Positions 41,248-52,106 are shown, counted from the first letter of the stretch. The stretch: DNA of 64,000 bases from Caballeronia humi (GCF_001544475.1 NZ_FCNW02000011.1:89942-153941), one strand, 5' to 3'. Numbers and translations: made by a program. The notes: generated by a model from the sequence alone, not told the origin.

Positions 41248-41799
41248 ATGAAAATCGCAAAAGACACCGTCGTATCAGTCGCATACAAGCTCTCGGATGC
41301 GCAGGGCAATCTGATCGAGGAAAGCGACGAGCCGATGGTCTATCTGCACGGCGGCTATGATGGCACGTTCCCCAAGATCGAGGAAGCGCTCGACGGCCAA
41401 GAAGCCGGCTATCAGACCCAGCTTCAACTCGAACCCGTCGATGCGTTCGGCGAGTACGATCCCGAACTCGTGAAGGTCGAGGCGCGCAGCCGTTTTCCTG
41501 AACCGCTCGAAGTCGGCATGCAGTTCGAAGGCACGCCGGAAGACGGCGAAGAAGACGTCGATTCGCTGATCTACACGGTCACGGATGTCGCCGAAGACAA
41601 GGTCGTGCTCGACGGCAATCATCCGCTCGCCGGCATGGCGCTGCGTTTCGCGCTGTCGGTGCAGGAAGTGCGCACCGCGACGGAAGACGAAATCCAGCAT
41701 CAACATGCGCACGGCGCGGACGGACTGGAAATCCTCGACGAGGACGAAGACGACGCCGAAGAAACACCGGGCAAGGATTCGGGTCCGACATTGCACTAG
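41248..41799 (+). CDS. FKBP-type peptidyl-prolyl isomerase, SlyD-like
   Basis: This 183-residue protein has the SlyD-type arrangement of an FKBP domain (MKIAKDTVVSVAYKLSDAQG; MVYLHGGYDGTFPKIEEALDGQ) with an inserted IF chaperone domain (about 65-120), then the second part of FKBP (HPLAGMALRFALSVQEVR). The tail is acidic (DEDEDDAEE) and has only a short HQHAH cluster, unlike the long His/Cys metal-binding tail of E. coli SlyD. ATG 41248 has GGAG 7 nt upstream. A TATAAT at 41217-41222 is its likely -10 element. Confidence 0.9.
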   Translation: MKIAKDTVVSVAYKLSDAQGNLIEESDEPMVYLHGGYDGTFPKIEEALDGQEAGYQTQLQLEPVDAFGEYDPELVKVEARSRFPEPLEVGMQFEGTPEDGEEDVDSLIYTVTDVAEDKVVLDGNHPLAGMALRFALSVQEVRTATEDEIQHQHAHGADGLEILDEDEDDAEETPGKDSGPTLH

Positions 41800-41820
41800 G
41801 CATCGGGCTAATTGAGCGAG

Positions 41821-41851
41821 AAGGGCGCGGCATCGGCTGCGCCCTTTTTTA
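41821..41851 (+). terminator. Terminator after the SlyD-like gene
   Basis: AAGGGCGC (41821-41828) and GCGCCCTT (41839-41846) form an 8-bp stem, extended inside by GC pairs, followed by TTTT. It overlaps the stop codon of the convergent phosphoesterase gene. Confidence 0.82.
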
Positions 41852-43075
41852 TTCGACGGCGGCGCTCGCGGGCGCCGCGCGGTATATGCCGTTCTGCACC
41901 CCCGACGCGGGAGTCGGCAGGATCGGTGGCAGGGCGGGCGGCGGCGTGAGGATTGGCGGCATCGGCGTGAGCGTGGCCGGAGGCAGGTCGTCGCGCGGTG
42001 GCGAGGGCGCAGGTTCGGCAGTCGCCGGCTCGTTCGCTTCAACCGTCTTGCTGCGTCCCGCCACATCGCGCAGATCGACCTTGAACGGCGGCCGCCATCC
42101 GGCATTCGTCTGCACTTCGAGCCATTGCGCTTGCGGCTTTTTGAACGCGATCGCGATGCGCGTCAGATTCGCGACGACCGCGCCTTTTTCATCGCGCAGC
42201 GGCTGGTCGATGCGATAGCCCGCCGGCAGCGCCGTTTCCGAACCGTGGATCACGATCACCGGGCCACGGAACGAGTTCGCCATTTTCACGAGACTTCGCT
42301 TGAATTCGACGAAGCCATCGCGCGGCGGATTGTTACGCGTGAAGCGCAACCACGCGAAGCGGTCGCGGCGTTCGTAGCGCGTGAAATCGGGATCGCCCTG
42401 CAGGATCACGACGAGCGCCCGCTGCTCCGCGCGCCGCGCCCATTCGGCCGCGTGTTCGAGCCAGAACGTGTTTGCGATCACGCGATCCTCGAACTCGCCG
42501 TTGCGACCGCCCGCCGTCAGATAGTGGTTGTTCGGACTCGGCGCGTTCAAGCCGACGAACGCGACGCCTTGCGACTGCCAGCGCACGTTTTCACGAAACG
42601 TGCGAAATCGCGCGACTTCGCTTTCGCGCGTGACCGAAAGCGGCGCGGCGCCGAGCGTGTTGGCATCGGCGAAGAAGAGTTGCCGCAGGAAGTCGAGCCG
42701 TTCGACCGGGTCGTAGGCGCCTGATTGCGCGAGTCCGCAGTCGGTCCAGTCGTGCTGTCCGGGCACCACGATGAGCGGCTTGCGCGATGCGTCGAGCAAG
42801 TCGCGGCGCCCTTCGAATATCTTGTCGCGGCATGGCTCCGCTGAACCCTTGATGTTGCCGTCGTAGACGATGAACGCGATGTCGCGATCGCGTGAGATCG
42901 TATCGAGCATCTGGCGCACGGGCGCTTCGTCGGCGGGCTTCGTCAGCGCGTCGGCGATGATGGCGAACTTGAGCGGGGTATCGTCGGCGGCGGCGTGGCG
43001 TTGCGCAAGCACGCCGCAGAGCAGCACGGCGAGCAACGCACGCGATGCCGCCGCGGTCACCTTAGCGCGATGCAT
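41849..43075 (-). CDS. Secreted metallophosphoesterase-like protein with altered motifs
   Basis: This 408-residue protein has an N-terminal signal peptide ([19 protein letters not shown]) and a calcineurin-like body: [11 protein letters not shown] in place of D-x-H, YDGNIKG in place of GDxxD, PGQHDW in place of GNHD, and VIVIHGSET late. Several metal ligands of the family are changed, so activity is doubtful or altered. The C-terminus (about 350-408) is Pro-rich ([17 protein letters not shown]). ATG 43075 overlaps the mutS end by 14 bp, so it is translated after mutS. Alternative: an inactive, binding-only member of the fold. Confidence 0.75.
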   Translation of the reverse strand: MHRAKVTAAASRALLAVLLCGVLAQRHAAADDTPLKFAIIADALTKPADEAPVRQMLDTISRDRDIAFIVYDGNIKGSAEPCRDKIFEGRRDLLDASRKPLIVVPGQHDWTDCGLAQSGAYDPVERLDFLRQLFFADANTLGAAPLSVTRESEVARFRTFRENVRWQSQGVAFVGLNAPSPNNHYLTAGGRNGEFEDRVIANTFWLEHAAEWARRAEQRALVVILQGDPDFTRYERRDRFAWLRFTRNNPPRDGFVEFKRSLVKMANSFRGPVIVIHGSETALPAGYRIDQPLRDEKGAVVANLTRIAIAFKKPQAQWLEVQTNAGWRPPFKVDLRDVAGRSKTVEANEPATAEPAPSPPRDDLPPATLTPMPPILTPPPALPPILPTPASGVQNGIYRAAPASAAVE

Positions 43076-45755
43076 CCGGCGCGGACGTCGCCAGTTCATG
43101 CAGTTCGTAGAGCAGATCGAGCGCGTCGCGCGGACGCAGATCATTAGGATCGAGCGCGCGCAGCTTGTCGAGCACGGGATGCTCCGGTGCGGCTGCGGCC
43201 GGCGTGGGTTCCACGGCATCCTCCGCATAAGGCGACGCCGCGAACAGATCGAACTGCGGCGACGGCTGGCCGATCGACTGCTGCTCCAGATGCACGAGGT
43301 GCTTACGCGCCGCGCGAATCACCGCCGACGGCACGCCCGCAAGTTGCGCGACCTGCAAGCCGTAACTCTGGTTCGCGGGCCCTTCGTTCACGGCGTGCAG
43401 AAAGACGATGCCGTGATCGTGCTCGACCGCAGACAGATGCACGTTCGCCGCCTGCGCGAACTCGTGGGGCAACTGCGTCAATTCGAAATAATGCGTGGCG
43501 AAGAGCGTGTAGCAGTGGTTATGCGACAGCAGATGCCGCGCGATGGCCCACGCGAGCGCGAGGCCGTCGAAGGTCGAGGTGCCGCGGCCGATTTCGTCCA
43601 TCAGCACGAGGCTAGACGCGCTCGCGTCGTTCAGGATCGCGGCGGCTTCCGTCATCTCGACCATGAACGTCGAGCGGCCGCCGGCCAGGTCGTCGGCGGC
43701 GCCGATGCGCGTGAAGATGCGATCGAGCGCGCCAAAACGCGCGCGCTTCGCCGGCACGTAGCTGCCGACATACGCCATCAACGCGATCAGTGCCGTCTGC
43801 CGCATGAACGTCGATTTACCGCCCATGTTCGGCCCGGTGATGAGCAGCAGCTTGCGTTCCGTTGCGAGGCAACAGTCGTTCGCGATGAACTGCTCGACCT
43901 GCGCTTCCACGACCGGATGCCGCCCCTGCTCGATATCGATGCCGGCGTCCGCAGCGAACTCGGGCGCGACCCAGTCGAGCGCGCGGGCACGCTCGGCGAA
44001 CGCGCCGAGCAGATCGAGTTCGGCGAGCGCCTGAGCCACGCGCTGGCAATCCGCGATGAAGGGCAGCAGATTCTGCAACAGCGCGTCGTACAGCGCGCGC
44101 TCGCGGGCGAGCGCGCGTTCCTGCGCGGAAAGCGCCTTGTCCTCGAACGCCTTCAGTTCCGGCGTGATGTAGCGCTCGGCGTTCTTCAGCGTCTGGCGGC
44201 GGCGATAGTCGTCGGGGACCTTGTCGGTCTGGCCGCGCGTCACTTCGATATAAAAGCCGTGCACCTTGTTGTACTCGACCCGCAGGTTGCCGATGCCGGT
44301 CCTCGAGCGCTCGCGCGTTTCGAGATCGATCAGGAACTGGTCGCAGTTTTCCGAGATGTCGCGCAGTTCGTCGAGATCGGCGTCGTAGCCGCGCGCGATC
44401 ACGCCGCCGTCGCGGATCAGCGCCGCCGGTTCGGGTGCGATCGCGGCGACGAGCAGGTCGAGACATTCGCGCGGCGGTTCGAGCGCGTCGTCGATGCGTT
44501 CCAGCGCGGCTGCGTTCGTGCGCACGGCGACAAGCAGTTCGCGCAGCTTCGGCAGCGCGGCGAACGTATCGCGCAGGCTCGACAGGTCGCGCGGACGCGC
44601 CGACAGCAGCGCAAGGCGTCCCGTGATCCGCTCGATGTCCGAGATCTGCCGCAACGCCGCGCGCAGCGTTTCGAGACTCGCGCCCGACGGTGCTTCGAGC
44701 AACGCACCGATTGCTTGTTGCCGTGCGCGCGCAATCGACGCGTCGCGCGGTGGATGATGCAGCCAATGCCGCAAAAGACGGCTGCCCATCGTCGTGCAGC
44801 ACGTGTCGAGGAGCGAACAGAGCGTCGGCGATTCGGTGCCGCGCAGCGTCTCGGTGAGTTCGAGATTGCGGCGCGTAGCAGGATCGAGCCCGATGTATTC
44901 GGACTCGTGCTCGACCTTGAGGCTTCTCACGTGCCGCAATTGCTGCCCTTGCGTCGCGGCGGCATAGAGCAAAAGCGCGCCCGCCGCGCCCGATGCGCAG
45001 GTGAGCGAATGCGCGCCGAAGCCGTCGAGGCTCGCGACGTCGAGTTGCTCGCAAAGCCGTTGGCCGCCCGACGCGACATCGAAATGCCAGGCCGGCACGC
45101 GTGTCGTCGCGCCGATGCTCGGCACGCTGAACGACGCGTTGATATCGGTGATCGAATCGGCGATCAGCGTCTCCGCCGGCCGGATGCGCTCGAGCGCCGC
45201 GCCGGTTTCCTCGGGCGCGACTTCCGCGAGCCGCAGCGCGCCGCTCGCTAGATTGAGCCACGCGAGCCCGACGCTCGTCACCACGCCGCGCCGGTTGTGC
45301 GACGGGCAGAGCGCGAGCAGATAGACATCGCTTTTGTCGGAGAGAAGGGCGGCATCGGTGAGCGTGCCCGGCGTGACGACGCGCACGACCTTGCGCTCGA
45401 CCGGTCCCTTCGACGTCGCCGGGTCGCCGATCTGCTCGCAAATCGCCACCGATTCGCCGAGCTTCACCAGCTTCGCGAGGTACTGTTCGCACGAATGATG
45501 CGGGATGCCCGCCATCCGGATCGGATTGCCGCCCGATGCGCCGCGCTGCGTGAGCGTCAGGTCCAGCAGACGCGCGGCTTTTTCCGCATCGTCGAAGAAA
45601 AGCTCGTAAAAATCGCCCATCCGATAGAAAACGAGCGTGCCGGGATGCTCCGACTTGATGCGGAGATATTGCTGCATCATCGGCGTGTGGTGCGACAGAT
45701 CGACGGCCGCCGCTTGCGCGCCTGCTGATTCGGGGGTTGCGGTATGAGTGCCCAT
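43062..45755 (-). CDS. mutS: DNA mismatch repair protein MutS
   Basis: This 897-residue ATPase recognises mismatches. The N-terminal mismatch-binding domain holds the Phe-x-Glu motif within [14 protein letters not shown]; the ATPase domain has Walker [10 protein letters not shown] near 640, then [12 protein letters not shown] and THYFELT, and a C-terminal tail for tetramer formation. E. coli MutS has 853 aa. The ATG at 45755 starts with a Thr/Ala-rich lead of about 20 residues before [13 protein letters not shown]. Downstream it overlaps the phosphoesterase gene. Confidence 0.97.
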   Translation of the reverse strand: MGTHTATPESAGAQAAAVDLSHHTPMMQQYLRIKSEHPGTLVFYRMGDFYELFFDDAEKAARLLDLTLTQRGASGGNPIRMAGIPHHSCEQYLAKLVKLGESVAICEQIGDPATSKGPVERKVVRVVTPGTLTDAALLSDKSDVYLLALCPSHNRRGVVTSVGLAWLNLASGALRLAEVAPEETGAALERIRPAETLIADSITDINASFSVPSIGATTRVPAWHFDVASGGQRLCEQLDVASLDGFGAHSLTCASGAAGALLLYAAATQGQQLRHVRSLKVEHESEYIGLDPATRRNLELTETLRGTESPTLCSLLDTCCTTMGSRLLRHWLHHPPRDASIARARQQAIGALLEAPSGASLETLRAALRQISDIERITGRLALLSARPRDLSSLRDTFAALPKLRELLVAVRTNAAALERIDDALEPPRECLDLLVAAIAPEPAALIRDGGVIARGYDADLDELRDISENCDQFLIDLETRERSRTGIGNLRVEYNKVHGFYIEVTRGQTDKVPDDYRRRQTLKNAERYITPELKAFEDKALSAQERALARERALYDALLQNLLPFIADCQRVAQALAELDLLGAFAERARALDWVAPEFAADAGIDIEQGRHPVVEAQVEQFIANDCCLATERKLLLITGPNMGGKSTFMRQTALIALMAYVGSYVPAKRARFGALDRIFTRIGAADDLAGGRSTFMVEMTEAAAILNDASASSLVLMDEIGRGTSTFDGLALAWAIARHLLSHNHCYTLFATHYFELTQLPHEFAQAANVHLSAVEHDHGIVFLHAVNEGPANQSYGLQVAQLAGVPSAVIRAARKHLVHLEQQSIGQPSPQFDLFAASPYAEDAVEPTPAAAAPEHPVLDKLRALDPNDLRPRDALDLLYELHELATSAPDASR

Positions 45756-45883
45756 CTTGCGTGCGTTCGGTGCGGGAAAACCGGTTGCCAGACGAACCGG
45801 TCATATAGGGCGAGAGTGTAACCCGTCGCGCTGAAGCCGCGCCCTCGGCCGATCGGCTAACCCCACGCAAAACGATGAAACGA

Positions 45884-45921
45884 CGACGCCCGCCGCGAAC
45901 CGTCGTTCGCAGCGGGCGTCG
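45884..45921 (-). terminator. Terminator downstream of the DUF883 gene
   Basis: Read on the minus strand, a 17-bp stem with one mismatch (halves at 45905-45921 and 45884-45900) surrounds a GACG loop and is followed by TCGTTTCATCGTTTT, an imperfect T tract. It lies between the DUF883 gene and mutS, both on minus. Confidence 0.7.
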
Positions 45922-45944
45922 GGGTCAGAAACGGCGAGACTTAC

Positions 45945-46313
45945 TTAAGAACGTCCCGCGAGAAAGCCGACCAGCAGCGCCAGGCCGGCCACGGCGCCGA
46001 GCGTATGCCACGGCTTGTCGTGCACGAATTCGTCGGCGTAACCGGCTGCATCGTTCAACCTGGCCGTCACGGCCGAACCCGCGCCGTCCATCTGCGAGCG
46101 CACCGTCTTCAGCTTGGCCTGCAATTCCTTGCGGAGCTTGTCCGCATCGAGATCCTTGGCGTCGCGGATCGAGCTGTCCAGATCGTCCAGAAGGCTGCGC
46201 AACTGGCTGCTGGCGCTATCGACCGCATCGCTTGCTCCGCTGACGGCGCGCTGGCCCAGGTCGGCTGCGCCGTTGATTTTGCTATCGAGCGTCGAACGTG
46301 TGAACAATCCCAT
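45945..46313 (-). CDS. DUF883/ElaB-YqjD-type membrane-anchored protein
   Basis: This 122-residue protein follows the ElaB/YqjD/YgaM plan: an amphipathic helical body (DSASSQLRSLLDDLDSSIRDAKDLDADKLR), then a single C-terminal membrane helix (HTLGAVAGLALLVGFLAGR). E. coli YqjD and ElaB are stationary-phase, inner-membrane, ribosome-associated proteins; the function here is inferred only from layout. ATG 46313 has AAAAGGAG 6 nt upstream; the frame is open further up but without a site. Confidence 0.85.
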   Translation of the reverse strand: MGLFTRSTLDSKINGAADLGQRAVSGASDAVDSASSQLRSLLDDLDSSIRDAKDLDADKLRKELQAKLKTVRSQMDGAGSAVTARLNDAAGYADEFVHDKPWHTLGAVAGLALLVGFLAGRS

Positions 46314-46512
46314 TTGCTGCTCCTTTTGACGTGCCGAAAAAAAGAAAATCGCGGCTCGTTCGGGCACCTGGGCGCGCGGCGCCAAGGTTGCGTGACGAGC
46401 CGTCCGGTATTTACGACTTCAGCCCCGCCTCATCGTTCCCCGCTTGTTTTTGCATCCTCCCGCAGGGCAACAAGGGGAGATTACACCAGTCAGCAAGTCC
46501 CGTTCCTCGATC

Positions 46513-47811
46513 TCATTCGCCGGCGAGCGCGCCCAGATCGACCTGCCGTTCGTTTTTCGCGTGGCGGCGCATCGCGAGCGACATCATCGCGCAGACGAAC
46601 ACGCCGAAGATCACGATGATCCACTCCACCGGCACGTGCGTCGTCAGGAGCAGCGCGTAGGACCCGAGCATCGCGAGCACGGCGAGGTTCTGGTTGAAGT
46701 TCTGCACGGCGATCGAGTGTCCGGCGGAGAGCAGCGTCGCGCCGCGATGCTGGAGGATCGCGTTCATCGGCACGATGAAAAAGCCCGACAGGCTGCCGAG
46801 CAGGATCATCAGCGGATACGCCCCGAGGATATAGGCCGGCGCGAACAGCGGCCCGATATGCACGCCGGCTGTGGCTGGAAACAGGTCCTTGTTATAGAAC
46901 GCCATCGCGACGGCGACCGCGCCCGTCACCACGCCGATCGGCAGCACCTTCAGCGACTGCCGCAGCGGAATCAACGCGGCGGCCGCCGCCGCGCCGATCG
47001 CGATTCCGACGCCCGTCACGCCTTGCAGCACCGCCGCTTTCGATAGCGACAGGCCAAGGTTCGCATCGGCCCATTTGAGGACGAGCAGTTGCAGCGTGAC
47101 AGCCGCGCCCCAGAGCAGCGTCGTGACCCAGAGCGCAATCTGCGCGAGCTTGTCTGACCAGAGCACCTTGAAGCAGTGCGAGAAATCGCCGATGAGCTTC
47201 GACGGTTCCGCGAGCCGGTTCGGATAGCGCGCGCCGGTATCCGGGATGCCGATGTTGATCACGGCCGCCGCCGCGTAGATCAGCATGACGGCGGTCATCG
47301 CGGCATCGGCGGCGGTATGCACGAGCGGCCAATGCGCGCCCGGCACCCAGCGCTCCACATACTGGCTGACGAGCGCGCCGCCGATCACGGTGCCGAGGAT
47401 CGTCGAGCCGACCGTCGCCGATTCGAGCCACGCGTTTGCCGGGATCAGCTTGTTGGGCGGCAGCAGCTCGGTGAGGATGCCGTACTTGGCCGGGGAGTAG
47501 GCGGCGGCACCGAGGCCAACGACGCCATACGCAATCATCGGATGCACCCCCGCGATCATCAGCGCGCAGCCCGCCGCCTTGAGCGCATTCGACATGAACA
47601 TGACGTGGCGCTTTTGCAGTGCATCGGCGAATGCACCGACGAAGGGCGCGAGCAGCACGTAGGAAATCGTGAAGAATATTTGCAGAAGCGGCGTGATCCA
47701 CGAAGCCGATTTGATCACCGTGAGCATCGCGATCGCGGCGATCAGCAGCGCGTTGTCGGCGAGCGACGAGACGAACTGCGCGGCGATGATCGTGTAGAAG
47801 CCTTTTTTCAT
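46513..47811 (-). CDS. lplT: Lysophospholipid transporter LplT
   Basis: This 432-residue MFS-type protein has about twelve membrane segments. It matches E. coli LplT (397 aa), which flips lysophospholipids across the inner membrane for re-acylation: MKKGFYTIIAAQFVSSLADN at the start, then YSPAKYGILTELLPPNKLIPANAW. In E. coli lplT is followed by the acyltransferase gene aas; here no aas follows, the next gene downstream being DUF883. ATG 47811 is chosen over an upstream in-frame start by family length. Confidence 0.9.
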   Translation of the reverse strand: MKKGFYTIIAAQFVSSLADNALLIAAIAMLTVIKSASWITPLLQIFFTISYVLLAPFVGAFADALQKRHVMFMSNALKAAGCALMIAGVHPMIAYGVVGLGAAAYSPAKYGILTELLPPNKLIPANAWLESATVGSTILGTVIGGALVSQYVERWVPGAHWPLVHTAADAAMTAVMLIYAAAAVINIGIPDTGARYPNRLAEPSKLIGDFSHCFKVLWSDKLAQIALWVTTLLWGAAVTLQLLVLKWADANLGLSLSKAAVLQGVTGVGIAIGAAAAAALIPLRQSLKVLPIGVVTGAVAVAMAFYNKDLFPATAGVHIGPLFAPAYILGAYPLMILLGSLSGFFIVPMNAILQHRGATLLSAGHSIAVQNFNQNLAVLAMLGSYALLLTTHVPVEWIIVIFGVFVCAMMSLAMRRHAKNERQVDLGALAGE

Positions 47812-47920
47812 GGAAGAGCGCTTGACGGGCGGGCCGGTGCGGGCAAAGAGATGCACTGTAGCGGAGCCGCAAATAGCGTGCACGGACGTTCCCAGCGTGC
47901 TGGCGCGCTCCCCAAACGCA

Positions 47921-47944
47921 AAAAAGGCAGCCGAAGCTGCCTTT
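47921..47944 (-). terminator. Terminator after suhB
   Basis: On the minus strand AAAGGCAGC, a stable TTCG tetraloop and GCTGCCTTT form a 9-bp stem followed by TT (total of five T). It lies 18 bp after the suhB stop and ahead of lplT. Confidence 0.88.
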
Positions 47945-47961
47945 CCCTTTCATGCGAGGAA

Positions 47962-48765
47962 TTAAGCCGCGTTTTCCCGCGTCTTCGAATACGGATCGAG
48001 AATCTTGATCATCTGCGCGTACACCTTCGGATTGCCTGCGACGATCTCGTTTTCATGCAGGAAATTCGATTCGCCCGTGTAATTGCCGACTAGCCCACCC
48101 GCCTCGGTGATGATGAGGCTGCCGGCTGCCACGTCCCATGGGTGGATGCCTTGTTCGAAAAAGCCGTCCATGCGGCCCGCCGCGACGTTCGCCAGATCAA
48201 GCGCCGCCGCGCCCGGACGGCGCAAACCCGCGCACGACAGCGTCATTTCGGAGAAGAGCCTCATATAGTCCTTCAGGCCCGAGCCATCGCGGAACGGAAA
48301 GCCCGTGCCGATCAGCGCATCCGCCAGACGATCAAGTTTGCCAACGCGAATCCGCCGCTCGTTCAGATAAGCGCCGCGTCCGCGCGATGCGGTGAAGAGG
48401 TCGTTGCGCGTCGGGTCGTAGACGACTGCTTGCGTCACGATGCCTTTATGCGCAAGCGCGATCGACACGCAGTAATACTGGAAGCCGTGGATGAAGTTCG
48501 TGGTGCCGTCGAGCGGGTCGATGATCCACTGGAATTCGGACTCGCGATCGTCCTTGCCGGATTCTTCGGCGAGGATCGAGTGATCGGGATAGGCGGTGTG
48601 GAGCGTCTCGATGATGGCGGCTTCGGACGCCTTGTCGACTTCCGTCACGAAATCGTTGTGTTGCTTCTTGCTGACCTGGATGCGGTCCAGGTCGAGCGAC
48701 GCGCGGTTGATGATCTGTCCGGCGCGGCGGGCGGCCTTGACAGCGATATTGAGCATCGGATGCAT
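47962..48765 (-). CDS. suhB: Inositol-1-monophosphatase SuhB
   Basis: This 267-residue Mg-dependent phosphatase also acts in E. coli as part of rRNA antitermination complexes. Metal sites are E67-E68 (LAEESGKDD), the D83-x-x-D86-G-T motif ([12 protein letters not shown]) and [15 protein letters not shown]. Length equals E. coli SuhB (267). It is divergent from trmJ across a 264-bp gap; in E. coli suhB and trmJ are also divergent neighbours, which supports both names. Confidence 0.96.
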   Translation of the reverse strand: MHPMLNIAVKAARRAGQIINRASLDLDRIQVSKKQHNDFVTEVDKASEAAIIETLHTAYPDHSILAEESGKDDRESEFQWIIDPLDGTTNFIHGFQYYCVSIALAHKGIVTQAVVYDPTRNDLFTASRGRGAYLNERRIRVGKLDRLADALIGTGFPFRDGSGLKDYMRLFSEMTLSCAGLRRPGAAALDLANVAAGRMDGFFEQGIHPWDVAAGSLIITEAGGLVGNYTGESNFLHENEIVAGNPKVYAQMIKILDPYSKTRENAA

Positions 48766-49029
48766 GAGCGAGATCCTTTGGCCGGCGCCGCCTCGCGGGA
48801 GCGCGGCAAACCGGAAGTTGGCGACAACGACAATGTCGACGGAAGACGAATTGGAGAAGAGCGGGGCGGCCGGCGAAGAACGGCGTTCGTGGCGCGCGAA
48901 GGCGGTATTTTACCTGAAGTAAGACTGTCTTAGCGGGATTCAGTCGACTCCTATTGCTTCCGGCTGATTCAGCCAGGGCGTGGGAGGCGCTACCATGACG
49001 GCTCAGTTCATCAATCGGCAGGACACGCT

Positions 49030-49791
49030 TTGGACTCACTCGATTCCCCCAACCTGAGCGGCGGTTTCACGTCGACTCGCTTCGTGCTCGTCGAGCCGAG
49101 CCACCCCGGCAACGTCGGCGCGGCGGCGCGCGCGCTGAAGACGATGGGCTTTTCGCGCCTCGTGCTCGTTGCGCCGCGCGTGCCGCACGTAAACGACGAG
49201 CCGGAAGCAATCGCGATGGCGAGCGGCGCGGACGACGTGCTCGCGTCCGCGGTCATCGTCGATTCGCTCGCCGAGGCGCTCGCGGGCGTGCACTGGTCGG
49301 TCGCGCTCACCGCGCGCCAGCGCGAGTACGGGCCGCCGCAACTTCCGCCGCGCGCGGCCGCCGGGCGGGCGCACGAACTCGTGCGGCACGGCGACATCGC
49401 GCTCGTGTTCGGCAACGAGCGCACAGGCCTCTCTAACGCCGACGTCGAGCGCTGTAGCGCGCTTGCGCACATTCCGGCCAATCCGGCGTACAGCTCGCTG
49501 AACCTGTCGCAGGCGGTGCAGGTGCTGGCTTACGAGCTGCGGCTCGCGTTCCAGGAGACGTTGCCGGACGTCGAAAGCGTCGGCACGAACGCATCGAGCG
49601 ACGAGATCGAAGGGATGTACACGCATCTCGAAAACGCGTTGATCGCGCTCGATTTTCTCGATCCCGCGAACCCGAAGAAGCTGATGTCGCGCGTGCGGCG
49701 GCTTTTTGCGCGTTCCGGGCTCGAGCGCGAAGAGGTGAACATCCTGCGCGGCGTCGCGAAGCATATTCTGCTGCGCGTGAAGAAGGACTGA
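49030..49791 (+). CDS. trmJ: tRNA (cytidine/uridine-2'-O-)-methyltransferase TrmJ
   Basis: This 253-residue SPOUT methyltransferase modifies position 32 of the anticodon loop. The SPOUT knot motifs are TRFVLVEPSHPGNVGAAARA near the start, ALVFGNERTGLS near 128-140 and NPAYSSLNLSQAVQVLAYEL. Length matches E. coli TrmJ (246 aa). The start is TTG 49030, judged from family length; there is no nearby ATG. It is followed by cysE after 172 bp and is divergent from suhB. Confidence 0.94.
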   Translation: MDSLDSPNLSGGFTSTRFVLVEPSHPGNVGAAARALKTMGFSRLVLVAPRVPHVNDEPEAIAMASGADDVLASAVIVDSLAEALAGVHWSVALTARQREYGPPQLPPRAAAGRAHELVRHGDIALVFGNERTGLSNADVERCSALAHIPANPAYSSLNLSQAVQVLAYELRLAFQETLPDVESVGTNASSDEIEGMYTHLENALIALDFLDPANPKKLMSRVRRLFARSGLEREEVNILRGVAKHILLRVKKD

Positions 49792-49963
49792 GGCAAACCG
49801 TATTCGATGTCCCCGACCGCTTCGCGAGCGGGGGCATCGAGCAGAACCGGCGGGCTCGTCCTACAATCGGCAAAATTCAAGATAAGGATTGCGCGTTTCG
49901 TGCTAAAGCCCGATCGACGCGGTCCCCGGCCTCCCCCTTGCCGTCACTCACCGAGCCATCGAC

Positions 49964-50749
49964 ATGTTCAAACGTCTGAGCGAAGACATCGACGCCATCC
50001 GCGAGCGCGATCCCGCCGCCCGCAGCGCCTGGGAAGTGCTCACGTGTTATCCGGGCTTCCACGCGATCCAGCTTCACAGGCTCTCGCACGCGTGCTGGAC
50101 GCGCGATCTGCGCTGGCTCGGACGTTTCGTCTCGCAGGTTGCGCGCTTCCTGACCGGCATCGAGATTCATCCGGGCGCGACGATCGGACGGCGCGTGTTC
50201 ATCGATCACGGCATGGGCGTCGTGATCGGCGAGACGGCGGAAATCGGCGACGACTGCACGATTTATCAGGGCGTGACGCTCGGCGGCACGTCGCTCGCAC
50301 GCGGCGCGAAGCGCCATCCGACGCTCGGACGCGGCGTGATCGTCGGCGCGGGCGCAAAGGTGCTCGGCGGATTCACGATCGGCGAGGAGGCGAAGATCGG
50401 CTCGAACGCGGTCGTCGTCAAGCCGGTGCCTGCGGGCGGCACGGCGGTCGGCAATCCCGCGCGGATCGTGGTGCCCGCGACGGAGCGTCCCGCCGATCCG
50501 GCGCGCCGGTCCGAAAGCAGCGGCTTCTGCGCGTACGGCATCACACCGAACGCTGACGATCCCGTCTCGCTCGCTATCCACGGCCTGATCGACCATGCAT
50601 CGACGCAGACGCAGCGCGTCGATGAAATCGTCGTGGCGCTGGAGAAGCTCGGCGCGCGGCTGGAAGCGTTGAACGGTATCGACGGCGCCGCGCTGATCGA
50701 CCTGAAGCGGCTGTCGGCTGCGATGGAAGGGGAGGCGGCTCGGCGTTGA
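49964..50749 (+). CDS. cysE: Serine O-acetyltransferase (EpsC-type CysE)
   Basis: This 261-residue hexapeptide-repeat enzyme acetylates serine for cysteine synthesis. The catalytic region is [18 protein letters not shown] with the expected Asp-His pair, then [20 protein letters not shown]. It is the shorter EpsC-type form, with a short N-terminal helical part that starts [19 protein letters not shown]. About 80 extra C-terminal residues follow the barrel, unlike E. coli CysE. It is convergent with lpxH, 10 bp apart. Feedback inhibition by cysteine is known for the family. Confidence 0.94.
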   Translation: MFKRLSEDIDAIRERDPAARSAWEVLTCYPGFHAIQLHRLSHACWTRDLRWLGRFVSQVARFLTGIEIHPGATIGRRVFIDHGMGVVIGETAEIGDDCTIYQGVTLGGTSLARGAKRHPTLGRGVIVGAGAKVLGGFTIGEEAKIGSNAVVVKPVPAGGTAVGNPARIVVPATERPADPARRSESSGFCAYGITPNADDPVSLAIHGLIDHASTQTQRVDEIVVALEKLGARLEALNGIDGAALIDLKRLSAAMEGEAARR

Positions 50750-50759
50750 GCCGCTGCGC

Positions 50760-51560
50760 TTATTCGAGCGGCAGCGCGCGAATGCCCGCGGCGTCGATGC
50801 GCAGATAACCGCCGCGCCGCTCGCCGTGGTCGAGTTCCCAGTCAGGGATGACCCAGCGCGTGCCGTCGGCTTCGCGATGCCGCGCCGGCCGGTGCGTGTG
50901 GCCGTGGATCATCGTATGCGTGCCGCTCGACGCGAACAATTGCCCGACGCCCTCGCGCGTCACATCGTATTTCGACGACACCGGCATCATGCGCGCGCCT
51001 TCGCTTTTCGAGCGCATGCGTTCGGCGATCGCGAGGCGTGTTTTCAAAGGCATCGCTAGAAAGAGGCGTTGTGCGAGCGAATTGCGCGCGAAACGTCGAA
51101 ACCGCTGATAACCGGGATCGGCGGTACAGAGCGCGTCGCCGTGCGCGAGTACGATGCGCGTGCCGAACGCCGTCATCACGAACGGATCGGGCAGCGGCAG
51201 CGCGCCGGCTTCCTTCATGAAGCGCCGGCCAAGCAGGAAATCACGATTGCCGTGCATCACATAGAGCGCGATGCCGCGTTCAGAAAGCGTATGCATCAGC
51301 TTCGTCATGCGCCGCGCGAAACGCGCGCGTTCGTGATCGACCGATGCGTCGAGCACGTCGTCGCCGACCCAGAATTCGAACAGGTCGCCCAGGATGAACA
51401 CTGAATCGGCCTCGCCTGCCGTGACGGTCACGAAGTGCTCGAACGCTGCGACCGTGTGCGGGATCGCGTCGCTCAAATGCAGATCGGCAATAAAAAACAG
51501 CGGGCGCGAATCACTCGCCGTCCCCGCTGTTTGCGCATCGAGATGCGTGACGTCGGTCAT
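50760..51560 (-). CDS. lpxH: UDP-2,3-diacylglucosamine diphosphatase LpxH
   Basis: This 266-residue calcineurin-type enzyme makes lipid X in lipid A synthesis. All metal motifs are present: FIADLHLSD, GDLFEFWVGDD, MHGNRDFLLG, LAHGDAL and IHGHTHRPARH. Length is near E. coli (240 aa) plus a short N-terminal lead. It overlaps the ppiB stop by one base (51560), so the ppiB-lpxH pair is translated together; ppiB-lpxH adjacency is also seen in E. coli. Confidence 0.95.
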   Translation of the reverse strand: MTDVTHLDAQTAGTASDSRPLFFIADLHLSDAIPHTVAAFEHFVTVTAGEADSVFILGDLFEFWVGDDVLDASVDHERARFARRMTKLMHTLSERGIALYVMHGNRDFLLGRRFMKEAGALPLPDPFVMTAFGTRIVLAHGDALCTADPGYQRFRRFARNSLAQRLFLAMPLKTRLAIAERMRSKSEGARMMPVSSKYDVTREGVGQLFASSGTHTMIHGHTHRPARHREADGTRWVIPDWELDHGERRGGYLRIDAAGIRALPLE

Positions 51561-52054
51561 TAGTCGACGACGACGGCCTTCTCGATCACCACGTCGTCAA
51601 CCGGGACGTCCTGGTGGAAGCCCTTCGAACCCGTCTTGACCTTGCGGATCTTCTCGACCACGTCCAGACCGTCGACCACGCGGCCGAACACGGCGTAGCC
51701 CCAGCCCTGCGGCGTCGGCGACGAATGGTTCAGGAAGTCGTTGTCGCCTACGTTGATGAAGAACTGCGCGGTCGCCGAATGCGGATCGTTCGTGCGCGCC
51801 ATCGCGAGCGTGCCCTTGTCGTTCTTCAGGCCGTTGTTGGCTTCGTTGTCGATCGGCGCGTCGGTCGGCTTTTGCTTCATGCCCGGCTCGAAGCCGCCGC
51901 CCTGGATCATGAAGCCGTCGATCACGCGATGGAACACCGTGTTGTCGTAGTGGCCCTTCTTCACGTAGGCGAGAAAGTTCTCGACCGACTTGGGCGCCTT
52001 CTCGCTGTCCAGTTCGATCTTGATGATGCCGTGGTTCGTATGCAGTTCGACCAT
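51560..52054 (-). CDS. ppiB: Cytoplasmic peptidyl-prolyl isomerase PpiB (cyclophilin)
   Basis: This 164-residue cyclophilin has no signal peptide and so acts in the cytoplasm. Family active-site motifs are [16 protein letters not shown] and [13 protein letters not shown]. Length equals E. coli PpiB (164 aa). It follows the exported cyclophilin gene by 52 bp and overlaps lpxH, in what looks like one operon TPR-ppiA-ppiB-lpxH. Confidence 0.95.
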   Translation of the reverse strand: MVELHTNHGIIKIELDSEKAPKSVENFLAYVKKGHYDNTVFHRVIDGFMIQGGGFEPGMKQKPTDAPIDNEANNGLKNDKGTLAMARTNDPHSATAQFFINVGDNDFLNHSSPTPQGWGYAVFGRVVDGLDVVEKIRKVKTGSKGFHQDVPVDDVVIEKAVVVD

Positions 52055-52106
52055 GATGTGTTTCTCCGATGTGTATGTTGATTTGTCGTAGCAGCCCGCA
52101 GGCGGC

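Noticed and set aside
42870..45251. Long plus-strand frame of 793 codons opposite mutS
   Set aside because: Shadow of mutS: Arg/Gln/Ala-rich sequence with no motif, while mutS on the minus strand has complete catalytic motifs.
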